This document shows, one piece after another, positions 19,328 through 28,025 of a stretch of 32,313 nucleotides of DNA; position 1 is the first letter of the stretch; each line of letters starts with the position of its first letter. Location: the NCBI GenBank assembly GCA_012515985.1, contig JAAYXJ010000062.1:1-32313 (forward strand), read 5' to 3'. Position numbers and translations under genes: made by a program. The DNA is from Gammaproteobacteria bacterium (GTDB taxonomy: Bacteria > Pseudomonadota > Gammaproteobacteria > Xanthomonadales > Xanthomonadaceae). The notes beneath the pieces were generated by a model. That model saw only the letters and a program-made list of their open reading frames with translations, did not search any database and was not told the origin of the DNA.

Positions 19328-19869
19328 CGGAATTCCTCCAGTTGCTTTTGCAACGCGCTGCGCGCGCGCGACAGGTGCGTCTTGACCGATCCCTCGCTGC
19401 AGACCATCACCTTCGCGGTCGTGGCCACATCAAGCCCTTCCAGCACGCGCAGCGTGAACGCCTCGCGCTGGCGCCGCGGCAGCCCGCGCAGCGCGCCGGC
19501 CAGGCGGGCCCAGGCCTCCCGCCCATCGTGGGCTGCGGACGGGTCGGGGCTGGCATCCGCCCAGTCCAGATCCTCGAACCCGCGCTCGTCCGCGCTGGTC
19601 ATCCAGCCCAGCCGGAAAGTCCGGCGACGCTGCAGGTCGATGATCCGGCTGCGCAGGATGGTCCAGAACAGCGCGGTCCACTCGTGCGGGGGGCGCCCGG
19701 CATAGCCCAGCATCCGGGTCATGGCGTCCTGCACGGCATCCAGCGCATCGTCGCGGTTGCGCAGGCCGGTTTCCGCGAACCGGAACGCGCGTCCGCGCAC
19801 CGCGGCCAGGAAATCCTCGAGCGTCTGCGGCTGGTCATCCGCGGCGGCAGGAGGGCGGGCATCGTCCAT
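19324..19869 (-). CDS. ECF-type RNA polymerase sigma-70 family factor
   Basis: DALDAVQDAMTRMLGYAGRPPHEWTALFWTILRSRIIDLQRRR (sigma2) and LPRRQREAFTLRVLEGLDVATTAKVMVCSEGSVKTHLSRARSALQKQLEEF (sigma4). Confidence 0.88.
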   Translation of the reverse strand: MDDARPPAAADDQPQTLEDFLAAVRGRAFRFAETGLRNRDDALDAVQDAMTRMLGYAGRPPHEWTALFWTILRSRIIDLQRRRTFRLGWMTSADERGFEDLDWADASPDPSAAHDGREAWARLAGALRGLPRRQREAFTLRVLEGLDVATTAKVMVCSEGSVKTHLSRARSALQKQLEEFR

Positions 19870-19882
19870 CGGCACGAGCTTA
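19870..19882 (-). promoter_or_regulatory. Candidate -10 element (TAAGCT) 7 nt upstream of the sigma-factor ATG; predicted leaderless start
   Basis: Minus strand: TAAGCTcgtgccgATGGACGATGCC. Confidence 0.4.
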
Positions 19883-20079
19883 ACGCGGGCGCCCGGGCTG
19901 CCGGGGCCGCGCACTTGCCGCGCAACAGGGTGTTTCCTGGCCAGGCTGCCATCCACGGGGCTTGCTTTCCATCGGGCCTGTCATGTCAACGCGCGTGCGT
20001 GCCAGCGGTTGACGCGCTGGCGCCGGGTTCAGGTCCGGTTATGATGCCGGCAACGCCGACCGGCCGGGAGCGGGGACTG

Positions 20080-20385
20080 ATGGACGGATTCGCCGCGCTG
20101 TACATCTTCATGCTGGCTGCCATCGCCGGCCACGTGATCATCTCGCGGGTGCCGGTGATCCTGCACACCCCGCTGATGTCGGGTTCCAATTTCATCCACG
20201 GGGCGGTGCTGATCGGCGCCATGATCGTGCTCGGGCACGCCGACACCCCCCTGGAGAAGGTCATCGGGTTCATCGCCGTGGCGATGGGTGCGGCCAATGC
20301 CGCGGGCGGCTACGTGGTGACGGAGCGCATGCTGGAGATGTTCAAGCCCAGCAGCAGGCGCGACGGCGGGGAAGACGCGACATGA
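20080..20385 (+). CDS. pntAB: NAD(P) transhydrogenase subunit alpha, part 2 (membrane)
   Basis: MDGFAALYIFMLAAIAGHVIISRVPVILHTPLMSGSNFIHGAVLIGAMIVLGHADTPLEKVIGFIAVAMGAANAAGGYVVTERMLEMF. Confidence 0.93.
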   Translation: MDGFAALYIFMLAAIAGHVIISRVPVILHTPLMSGSNFIHGAVLIGAMIVLGHADTPLEKVIGFIAVAMGAANAAGGYVVTERMLEMFKPSSRRDGGEDAT

Positions 20386-21779
20386 GCCCGGCCGGATCCG
20401 GGATCTCCGCATGGCTGGTGGATGCCAGCTACCTCGTCGCGGCCGCCCTGTTCCTGCTGGGATTGCAGCGCATGGCCTCGCCCCGCACTGCGCGCAGCGG
20501 CATCCAGTGGGCGGGCGTGGGCATGCTGCTGGCCACGGTGGTGACGTTCTTCCAGCCGGGCCTGGGGAACATCGCCCTGATCCTGCTCGCGATCGCGGTG
20601 GGCGGCGCGCTGGCCTGGTATTCGGGCCGCAAGGTGCCGATCACCGACATGCCGCAGATGGTGGCGATGTACAACGGCCTGGGCGGCGGCTCGGCGGCGG
20701 CGATCGGCGCGGTGGAGCTGCTGCGCTGGTCGGCGGGCGACCCCGCGCCGGGCACGACCGGGCAGGTGCTCGCGGTGCTGGGGGCGCTGATCGGCGCGGT
20801 GGCGCTGTCCGGCTCGCTGATTGCCTGGGCCAAGCTCGACGGGCGCATGGACAAGCGCTACGCGTTCCCGGGCATGCAGGTTTTCAACTTCCTGGTGTTC
20901 GCCGCCGCCATCGTGCTCGGCGGCGTGGTGCTCTGGACCCTGGGCGTGCCGTGGATCATCGCGTTCTTCCTGGTGGCGCTGGCGCTGGGCGTGCTGATGA
21001 CGCTGCCGATCGGCGGCGCCGACATGCCGGTGGTGATTTCGCTGTACAACGCGCTGACCGGCCTGGCCGTGTCGTTCGAGGGATATGTGCTGGGGAACGA
21101 GGCGCTGATCATCGCCGGCATGATGGTGGGTGCGGCCGGCATCCTGCTGACGCGCCTGATGGCCAAGGCCATGAACCGCTCGATCAAGTCGGTGCTGTTC
21201 TCCAGCTTCGGCGGCGGGGGCCAAGCGCAGGAAATCGCCGGCAGCCAGAAGCCGATCGAGGCCGCGGACGTGGCGGCGATGATGGCGTATGCCGAGCGGG
21301 TGGTGATCGTCCCCGGCTACGGCATGGCGGTGGCCCAGGCCCAGCACAAGATCTGGGAGCTGAGCCAGCGGCTGATCGAGCGCGGGGTGAAGGTGAAGTT
21401 CGCCATCCATCCCGTCGCTGGGCGCATGCCGGGGCACATGAACGTGCTGCTGGCCGAGGCCGGGGTGCCCTACGACCTCATCGTGGACATGGAAGACATC
21501 AACCCGGAGTTCAAGAACACCGATGTGTCCCTGGTGATCGGGGCCAACGATGTGGTCAACCCGGTGGCCAAGACCGATCCTTCAAGCCCCATCTACGGCA
21601 TGCCGATCCTGGACGTGGTGGATTCGAAGAACACCATCGTGATCAAGCGCGGCAAGGGCACCGGCTTTGCCGGGATCGAGAATGCGCTGTTCTACGCCGA
21701 CAACACACGCATGCTGTACGGGGATGGCGCGGAGATGGCCAATGCGCTGGTGAGCGAGCTCAAGGCGCTCGACGGCTGA
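20382..21779 (+). CDS. pntB: NAD(P)(+) transhydrogenase subunit beta
   Basis: SGRKVPITDMPQMVAMYNGLGGGSAAAIGAVEL...; VVIVPGYGMAVAQAQHKIWELSQRL...FAIHPVAGRMPGHMNVLLAEAGVPYDLIVDMEDINPEF. Overlaps pntAB by ATGA. Confidence 0.96.
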   Translation: MSPAGSGISAWLVDASYLVAAALFLLGLQRMASPRTARSGIQWAGVGMLLATVVTFFQPGLGNIALILLAIAVGGALAWYSGRKVPITDMPQMVAMYNGLGGGSAAAIGAVELLRWSAGDPAPGTTGQVLAVLGALIGAVALSGSLIAWAKLDGRMDKRYAFPGMQVFNFLVFAAAIVLGGVVLWTLGVPWIIAFFLVALALGVLMTLPIGGADMPVVISLYNALTGLAVSFEGYVLGNEALIIAGMMVGAAGILLTRLMAKAMNRSIKSVLFSSFGGGGQAQEIAGSQKPIEAADVAAMMAYAERVVIVPGYGMAVAQAQHKIWELSQRLIERGVKVKFAIHPVAGRMPGHMNVLLAEAGVPYDLIVDMEDINPEFKNTDVSLVIGANDVVNPVAKTDPSSPIYGMPILDVVDSKNTIVIKRGKGTGFAGIENALFYADNTRMLYGDGAEMANALVSELKALDG

Positions 21780-21797
21780 GCCGGCGCCGGGGGCGGC

Positions 21798-22211
21798 TCA
21801 GCGCGAGAGCACCGCGGCGATGACCGCGCCGGCCACAAGCCAGGCGGCGTCCGCGGCGCCGTGGGTGGTCTGCACCAGCGTCCAGGCATGGTAGGAGCCC
21901 ATCCGGGTGGCCGCCTCCCACGGGGTCAGGCCGAGCATCCGCCCCAGCAGGCCCGATACCACCAGCCACAGTGACAGGGCGATGCACGCCGCGGTGGCCA
22001 GGGTGCCCCACAGCGAGCGCCACGGTCCCGCGCGCACCTGGGCCAGCCGCAGCAGCAGGGCTGCATCCAGCGCCGCGACCACGGCCATCCAGCTGCAGAC
22101 CCGGCCGGTGGCCATCGACACCAGCACCCACAGGGCCGCGCACCCCGCGATGCCCAGCATCAGCAGAAGCACGGCGACCCAGGGCCGGGGCGGTGGGTTG
22201 ATCGGGGTCAT
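21798..22211 (-). CDS. Small integral membrane protein of unknown function
   Basis: MTPINPPPRPWVAVLLLMLGIAGCAALWVLVSMATG...; about 4 hydrophobic helices; CAT at 22209-22211. Confidence 0.65.
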   Translation of the reverse strand: MTPINPPPRPWVAVLLLMLGIAGCAALWVLVSMATGRVCSWMAVVAALDAALLLRLAQVRAGPWRSLWGTLATAACIALSLWLVVSGLLGRMLGLTPWEAATRMGSYHAWTLVQTTHGAADAAWLVAGAVIAAVLSR

Positions 22212-22263
22212 GGAAAGCGGGATTGCCGGGGCGCGACAGGATACCTTCACCGGGGCAGGGCGA

Positions 22264-22276
22264 TACAATGGGCGCC
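22264..22276 (+). promoter_or_regulatory. Candidate -10 element (TACAAT) 7 nt upstream of the sufT-like ATG; predicted leaderless start
   Basis: cgaTACAATgggcgccATGTAC. Confidence 0.45.
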
Positions 22277-22828
22277 ATGTACTCCCGAACCAGCGAACCC
22301 GTGCGCTTCGAGCGCGACTGCCCTGCCGTGCTGGTGCCCCAGGGGGACCACGTGACCCTGCCCGTGGGCAGCGCCGGCTACATCACCCAGGCCCTTGGCG
22401 GCAGCTACACGGTGTTCGTGGAAGGCAACCTGTTCCGCATCGCCGGCAAGGACGCGGACGCGATCGGCAAGGAGATCCCCCCGCCCATCGAGCTGCCCGA
22501 GGGCGCCGACGAGGCGGCGGTTGAAAAGCTGGTGTGGGCGCAGCTGCGCACCTGCTTCGACCCTGAAATCCCCATCAACGTCGTCGACCTGGGGCTCGTG
22601 TACGAGGTGGAGGTGGAGCCGGTGGCGGACGGCCAGCGCAAGGTCTCGGTGAAGATGACCTTGACGGCGCCCGGCTGCGGCATGGGCGAGATCCTGGTGG
22701 ATGACGCGCGGAGCCGGATCGAGATGATCCCCACCGTTTCCGAAGCGGATGTGGAGCTGGTTTTCGATCCGCCCTGGAACGCCAGCATGATGTCCGAGGC
22801 GGCGCGCCTGGAAACCGGGATGTTCTAG
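22277..22828 (+). CDS. sufT: SufT-like (DUF59/MIP18 family) Fe-S assembly protein
   Basis: MYSRTSEPVRFERDCPAVLVPQGDHVTLPVGSAGYITQALGGSYTVFVEGNLFRIAGKDADAIG...LRTCFDPEIPINVVDLGLVYEVEVE...MTLTAPGCGMGEILVDDARSRIE...VELVFDPPWNASMMSEAARLETGM. Alternative in-frame ATG at 22268. Confidence 0.9.
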   Translation: MYSRTSEPVRFERDCPAVLVPQGDHVTLPVGSAGYITQALGGSYTVFVEGNLFRIAGKDADAIGKEIPPPIELPEGADEAAVEKLVWAQLRTCFDPEIPINVVDLGLVYEVEVEPVADGQRKVSVKMTLTAPGCGMGEILVDDARSRIEMIPTVSEADVELVFDPPWNASMMSEAARLETGMF

Positions 22829-25680
22829 CGTCGTACGAGCGCCCGGGTTCCGGCTGGCCCCTCTTCCGCATCCGCCGCCGGCAGCGCAGCTGCCAGCCAC
22901 GCCAGGCTTGCGCCGGCCAGGCCGGTGCGCGCGGCCGGGGCCGGGGCCGGGTCCGGGCAGCCCGGCAACCGGGCCTCGCCGGGTACCAGGCTGTGCACTT
23001 CGAGGATGGCCAGGACGTCGCCGGACCGGTGGGACTGCGCGTCCAGCCGCGACAGCAGTCCAATGGCCTCTTCGCGGTCACCTGCTGCCAAGGAAAGGAC
23101 CGCCGCGACCTGGTCCAGGCGCCGTGCAAGCGGGATGGCTCCCGCGGGTGCAAGGCCGCGGGCCGCGGCCAGGTGGCGGGCGCCCAGTTCCCGGTTCCCT
23201 TCCGCAACCAGCGTTTCCGCCAGGCCCGTTTCGGCAAGCGCCAGCAGCCCGCGGAGCCCGGCCGCCTGCGCGGCGTCGCGGGCATCGGCATACAGCCGCC
23301 GGGCCGCGGGATGCAGTCCGGCGTGGTTGTGCAGGTCTGCCAGCCCCAGCACGAGCCACAGGCGATCCGGCCCGCGCAGGCCGGCCGCTTCCAGCTCCCC
23401 CCGTGTCCGGGCCAGTCGCTCACGGGCAGCGCGCGGCCGGCCGGAAATGTGCAGGAGTCGTCCCTCCAGCAGGCCGGCATGCAGCCGCGGCAGGGGGTGT
23501 TCGGCTTCCGCGCATCGCGACAGCGCCATCCGCGCGCCCGCAAGGTCGCCCAGCTGCAGCAGCAGATCGGCGCGGGCGCAGGCAAGGCGCGCCCGCGCCA
23601 GGGCGGGCAGCCGTGACGAAGCAGCATGGGAGTGGTTCCCGTCCGCACCCGCCGCGTCGAGTTTCGCCAGCGCCTTCCGGGCGAAGCCGCCCTGCTGCAG
23701 CAGGTATGCCTCGAAGATCGCCAGGCGCGCCCGGTTTTCTCCCTGCAACGACGCGGCGCGCAGCGCTTCCACTCGCACGCGCGCGCCATGCAGGTCCCCG
23801 CGCAGGATGTCTTCGTTGATCAGGTCGAGCCCGATCCGGTAACGCCAGTAGGGATTGCCGGCCTCGTTGGCGAGCGCCGCCGCCTGGTCAAGGCGCTCAC
23901 GAAAGGATTCGTGGCGACCCGCCTGGTAGAGGCGCCCGGCTACCTCGTACAGCAATGCGATTTCCGCATCGCGGTTGCCGTCCCGGCGTGCCTCCTGCAG
24001 CAGCACCTCCAGCTCCTGGCCGTGGGCGACCTCTTCCGAATGCACCAGACGCGCCCGGAACTGTGCAGCACGCGCCTGCGCGGGGCGGCCGGCGAGTTCG
24101 AACTGGCGCGCGGCCTGTTCCAGCATCACCACGGCGGCGTCCTCGCGCCCGCGCATGAGTTCGGCCCGCGCGACCATCAGCAGCGCCTGACCCCGCTCGG
24201 CCTCCCGGCCCGGACCCACTGCCTGGGCCATGCGCGCGGCGTCCCGGGCGCTGGCGCGGGCGCGCTCGGCGTCGCCCAGCAGCAGCCAGCCGCCGGCCAC
24301 CAGCAACTGGTGTTCCATGCGCAGATCGACGGGCTGCCGCTGCCAGGCGGGGGTTTCGAGCAGCTCCAGCGCCGGCCCGGGGTCGCCCGCCCGGATGAGC
24401 TGCCGCGCATGTTCGAGCACGAAGCGGTGCCGCTGCGGGTGGAGGCGCGCCAGCTCGCCCCAGGCCTGCGCGGCCTGGGCCGCCTTGTGCGGATCCAGCG
24501 CCAGCTCCCGCGCCTCCATGAGCGCGGCGGCGTCGTCGGGGAGCGGAACGAGCAGGCGGCGCGCCAACGCCATCTGTTCGCGGGCGGCCGGGCCCAGGCC
24601 GAGCCGCGCCTGGGCCTGGGCCAGGTCGAACCGGACCAGGCCGGACCCCGGAGCGCGCTGCATCACTTCCCGGGCAGCCTCGGCCATGCCGTGCCAGTCG
24701 CGCGCTTCCCGCGCCTCTTGCACCCTGGCGTAGGCCCTGGCGCCGCCAGCATCGAGTTCAAGCGCAGGCCAGCGGCTGGATCGCCGCGCCGGCAGCAGTT
24801 CCCCGAGCAGCAGCTGGGAGAGCTCGTCCACCAGCGCCGGGACCTGCGCCGGCCGCGCCCGCCGTTTCACCTGGAGCGGCTCCCGGCCGGAGGCGCTGGC
24901 CAGCTGCGCTCCCACGACGAGCTCCCCGCTTCCGTCGGCGGCGGGACCGGAGGAAAGCAGGAGCACCGCCCCGGCGCCGGTTCCGTCGGTGGCGGCCAGG
25001 CCCGGCTCGCCCACCAGGACCACTTCCGGAAGCTGCGCGAACTTCCAGCCAAGCCATGCATGCAGCAGTTTGGCTGGCCAGCCGTGCTCACCGGGGCCCT
25101 GGCCCACCTCGACCAAAGTCACGGCGATGGTTTCCCGCGGCGCCGCCGTGTCGCGGCCGTTCCACGCCGCGCTGGCGAGCACAAGCAGGCATGCGGCGAT
25201 TGCAGCGGCGATTGCGGCCGGCGCGGCCCGGATCGGCCGGGGCCGGAGCCGGGAGGCGGGCCGGCCGGCGAGTGGACGGTTTCCGGCCTGCGCCGGCTCC
25301 TGGGGGTCCGCCACGGGGCTGGCCGCTTCCACCGGTCCCGGTGGTTCAAAGACGTAGCCGCTGCCCGGCACCGTCCGGATCCAATGCCTGCGCTCGGGGC
25401 CCAGGGCCTTGCGCAGCATCCATACGCTTTGCGAAAGGTTGGCGTCCTCGACCACGACCCCGCGCCACACCTGGTCGAACAGGGAAGCGCGGGTGTGCAG
25501 GGCATGCGGACGGGCCAGGAACAGCAGCAGCAGATCGAACATGCGGTTGGGCAGTTCGGTGGCGCCGTCAGGCCTTTGCACCCGCCGGTAGCGCAGGTCG
25601 ATCACGAGGTCACCCAGCCGCAGCATTTTGGCGTCCTCGGGCCAGGCGCGGCGGCCCGGCCCGCATGATCCAGCTGTCAC
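22825..25680 (-). CDS. Membrane-tethered (ToxR/CadC-like) winged-HTH transcriptional regulator with long C-terminal TPR-like region
   Basis: LRLGDLVIDLRYRRVQRPDGATELPNRMFDLLLLFLARPHALHTRASLFDQVWRGVVVEDANLSQSVWMLRKALGPERRHWIRTVPGSGYVFEPPG (OmpR/ToxR-type wHTH); single TM AAIAAAIAACLLVLASAAW; then helical repeats. GTG start at 25680 preceded by AGGAGG (complement of 25687-25692). Confidence 0.85.
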   Translation of the reverse strand: MTAGSCGPGRRAWPEDAKMLRLGDLVIDLRYRRVQRPDGATELPNRMFDLLLLFLARPHALHTRASLFDQVWRGVVVEDANLSQSVWMLRKALGPERRHWIRTVPGSGYVFEPPGPVEAASPVADPQEPAQAGNRPLAGRPASRLRPRPIRAAPAAIAAAIAACLLVLASAAWNGRDTAAPRETIAVTLVEVGQGPGEHGWPAKLLHAWLGWKFAQLPEVVLVGEPGLAATDGTGAGAVLLLSSGPAADGSGELVVGAQLASASGREPLQVKRRARPAQVPALVDELSQLLLGELLPARRSSRWPALELDAGGARAYARVQEAREARDWHGMAEAAREVMQRAPGSGLVRFDLAQAQARLGLGPAAREQMALARRLLVPLPDDAAALMEARELALDPHKAAQAAQAWGELARLHPQRHRFVLEHARQLIRAGDPGPALELLETPAWQRQPVDLRMEHQLLVAGGWLLLGDAERARASARDAARMAQAVGPGREAERGQALLMVARAELMRGREDAAVVMLEQAARQFELAGRPAQARAAQFRARLVHSEEVAHGQELEVLLQEARRDGNRDAEIALLYEVAGRLYQAGRHESFRERLDQAAALANEAGNPYWRYRIGLDLINEDILRGDLHGARVRVEALRAASLQGENRARLAIFEAYLLQQGGFARKALAKLDAAGADGNHSHAASSRLPALARARLACARADLLLQLGDLAGARMALSRCAEAEHPLPRLHAGLLEGRLLHISGRPRAARERLARTRGELEAAGLRGPDRLWLVLGLADLHNHAGLHPAARRLYADARDAAQAAGLRGLLALAETGLAETLVAEGNRELGARHLAAARGLAPAGAIPLARRLDQVAAVLSLAAGDREEAIGLLSRLDAQSHRSGDVLAILEVHSLVPGEARLPGCPDPAPAPAARTGLAGASLAWLAAALPAADAEEGPAGTRALVRR

Positions 25681-26075
25681 CTCGATCCTCCTCTCGCGAC
25701 CCAGCCTGCCGCGCGAACGCCCGGCAGGGCCAGGCGCGACCGCCAATTGATATCGCATCCGCGGGCCGCACGGTTCAAATCCCCGCCACCCACGCCGCGG
25801 AAGCGGTAGCAGTTCACAGTTTCGTGCCGATTTGAGAGTTTTTTGATGTTCCGGGGCAGGTCCAAGGGCGTTTCTGGCGGCAGCGTCAAGCGCGGCCGGC
25901 AAGGAAGGCAGGCCAGCGCGCCTGTCGCCAGCACCTGGCGATGGCGCTGCTGTTCACGTGCACCTGGCAGTGCCGCCACCACGGAAGCAGGGGGATTCCG
26001 CGGCCGGCCTGCCGCAGCTGAACGCGCCCGCGGGCCATTCCCGCGGCCATTCCCCTTGTGTTGGAGGCTTCACAG

Positions 26076-27962
26076 ATGAAGGATGCTCCCCGGGTCCACC
26101 CCAAGGTCCAGGCCCTTGCCGCAGCGACCATGCTTTCCCTCTCGATGTCCGCCGCGTTCGCCGCGGACGACCTTTCCAACCTGCTCCTGGCCGAAAAGCC
26201 GGTCAAGGGCCAGTACATCGTGGTGCTGAAGGAAGAGACCGCAGCCCTGGCCAGCGAGACGGCGGCGCGGTCCGGCGCCCCAAGGGTCGCTGATGTGGCC
26301 GGCTCGCTCGCGCGCTCGCACCGGCTCGATGTGGTGCATTCCTATCAAAACGTGCTGCGCGGCTTCGTGGCCCGGGCCGACGACCGGGCGCTGGCGCGCC
26401 TGCTCAGGGATCCGCGCGTGGAGTTCGTCGAGGAGGACGGGATCGTCAGCATCTCCGCCACGCAGAACAATGCGACCTGGGGCCTGGACCGGATCGACCA
26501 GCGCAACCGCCCGCTCAACGGCACCTATGTCTACGACACAAGCGCGCCCAGCGTGCACGCGTATGTGATCGACACCGGCATCCGTGCTTCCCACAACGAC
26601 TTCGGAGGGCGGGTTGGCAGCGGCTACAGCGCGATCAGCGACGGCCGCGGCAGCGACGATTGCAACGGCCACGGCACCCACGTCGCCGGCACCGTGGGGG
26701 GCGCAACCTGGGGCGCGGCCAAGCAGGTGCGGCTGTACCCGGTCCGGGTGCTCGGGTGCGACGGCTCGGGAACCAACTCCGGCGTGATCGCGGGCATGGA
26801 CTGGGTGGCCAGCAACCACAGCAAGCCGGCTGTGGCGAACATGAGCCTGGGTGGCGGCGCGTCCACCGCGACCGACCAGGCCGTGACCCGCATGCGCAAT
26901 GCCGGCGTCACCGTGGTGGTCGCGGCGGGAAATGACAACGGCAACGCATGCAACTACTCGCCCGCGCGGTCAAGTTCGGCCATCACCGTGGGCTCCACCA
27001 CCAGCAGCGACGCGCGATCGTCGTTCTCCAACTACGGCAGCTGCGTGAACATCTTCGCCCCGGGCTCCTCGATCACTTCCGCCTGGCACACCAGCAACAC
27101 GGCCACCAACACCATCAGCGGCACCTCCATGGCCGCGCCGCACGTGGCGGGCGTCGCCGCGCTGTACCTGGCGGAGAACCCGGGGGCCAGTCCGTCCCAG
27201 GTGGAGAACGCGCTCTATGCCAACGCCACCACCGGCGTCGTCGGCAACCCCGTGGGTTCGCCCAACCGTCTGCTGTATTCCCGGTTCGACGGCGGCGGTG
27301 GCGGCGACCCGGATCCCGGCCCGGGCCCGGGCGAGCTCGGCAACGGGGTGCCGGTCACGGGGATCTCGGGTGCCAGCGGCAGTGCCCAGTACTGGACGAT
27401 CACGGTGCCGGAGGGAGCAACGAGCCTGGGGATAACCATTTCCGGCGGCAGCGGCGACGCCGATCTGTACGTGCGGCGCGGCGCGCAGCCGACCACGTCA
27501 ACCTACGACTGCCGCCCGTACCGCACCGGCAACAACGAAAGCTGCAACTTCTCCTCCCCGCAGGCGGGCGTGTACCACATCATGGTGCGCGGTTACTCGT
27601 CGTTCTCCGGGGTGACCCTCACCGGTACCTACCAGGCTGGTGGCGGCGGCGGAAGCCAGCTCCAGAACGGCGTGCCGGTGACCGGGCTGTCGGGAGCGGC
27701 GGCCAGCGAACGCAGGTACACGTTCAACGTGCCCACCGGCGCGCGCAACCTGGTGATCCGCACCAGCGGCGGCAGCGGCGACGCGGACCTGTACGTGCGC
27801 CGGGGTTCGCCCCCCACCACGTCCGCCTACGACTGCCGGCCGTACCGTGCCGGCAACAATGAAACCTGCACGGCCTCCGCGCCGCAGGGTGGCACCTATC
27901 ACGTGATGGTGCGGGGTTATTCCTCGTACTCCGGCGTGACCCTCAGCGCGAGCCACGACTGA
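26076..27962 (+). CDS. Secreted subtilisin-like serine protease (S8) with signal peptide, I9 propeptide and two C-terminal PPC domains
   Basis: Signal peptide near [20 protein letters not shown]; propeptide [10 protein letters not shown]...[12 protein letters not shown]; catalytic Asp YVIDTGI, His [10 protein letters not shown], Ser [10 protein letters not shown]; two PPC repeats. RBS ggagg before ATG. Confidence 0.96.
   Translation: MKDAPRVHPKVQALAAATMLSLSMSAAFAADDLSNLLLAEKPVKGQYIVVLKEETAALASETAARSGAPRVADVAGSLARSHRLDVVHSYQNVLRGFVARADDRALARLLRDPRVEFVEEDGIVSISATQNNATWGLDRIDQRNRPLNGTYVYDTSAPSVHAYVIDTGIRASHNDFGGRVGSGYSAISDGRGSDDCNGHGTHVAGTVGGATWGAAKQVRLYPVRVLGCDGSGTNSGVIAGMDWVASNHSKPAVANMSLGGGASTATDQAVTRMRNAGVTVVVAAGNDNGNACNYSPARSSSAITVGSTTSSDARSSFSNYGSCVNIFAPGSSITSAWHTSNTATNTISGTSMAAPHVAGVAALYLAENPGASPSQVENALYANATTGVVGNPVGSPNRLLYSRFDGGGGGDPDPGPGPGELGNGVPVTGISGASGSAQYWTITVPEGATSLGITISGGSGDADLYVRRGAQPTTSTYDCRPYRTGNNESCNFSSPQAGVYHIMVRGYSSFSGVTLTGTYQAGGGGGSQLQNGVPVTGLSGAAASERRYTFNVPTGARNLVIRTSGGSGDADLYVRRGSPPTTSAYDCRPYRAGNNETCTASAPQGGTYHVMVRGYSSYSGVTLSASHD
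27334..27630 (+). repeat. PPC-domain coding repeat 1 within the subtilase gene
   Basis: [98 protein letters not shown]. Boundaries approximate. Confidence 0.85.
27655..27957 (+). repeat. PPC-domain coding repeat 2 within the subtilase gene
   Basis: [97 protein letters not shown]; near-copy of repeat 1. Boundaries approximate. Confidence 0.85.
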
Positions 27963-27977
27963 GCGGCACGTTCCGCG

Positions 27978-28007
27978 GCGGCACCCCGCTAGACTGCGGG
28001 GTGCCGC
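27978..28007. terminator. Perfect 12-bp stem hairpin (gcggcaccccgc-TAGACT-gcggggtgccgc) after the subtilase; probable terminator lacking a U-tract
   Basis: Exact inverted repeat 27978-27989 / 27996-28007 with 6-nt loop, 15 nt after the subtilase stop. Confidence 0.6.
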
Positions 28008-28025
28008 AATGGGACCGCCCCGCGC

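Noticed and set aside
20009-20045. TTGACG ... TATGAT as a sigma-70 promoter for pntAB
   Set aside because: The spacer is about 25 bp, too long for a standard -35/-10 pair; only the TATGAT half is plausible. It does argue against ATG 20041 as the start codon.
23626-25668. 680-aa plus-strand ORF opposite the wHTH-TPR regulator
   Set aside because: Antisense shadow ORF; the minus strand has a clear winged-helix domain and an AGGAGG-GTG start.
25741-25800. Complete tRNA gene suggested by ggttcaaatcc
   Set aside because: No complementary acceptor, D-arm or anticodon arm could be found upstream; the T-stem has mismatches. Kept only as a low-interest fragment.
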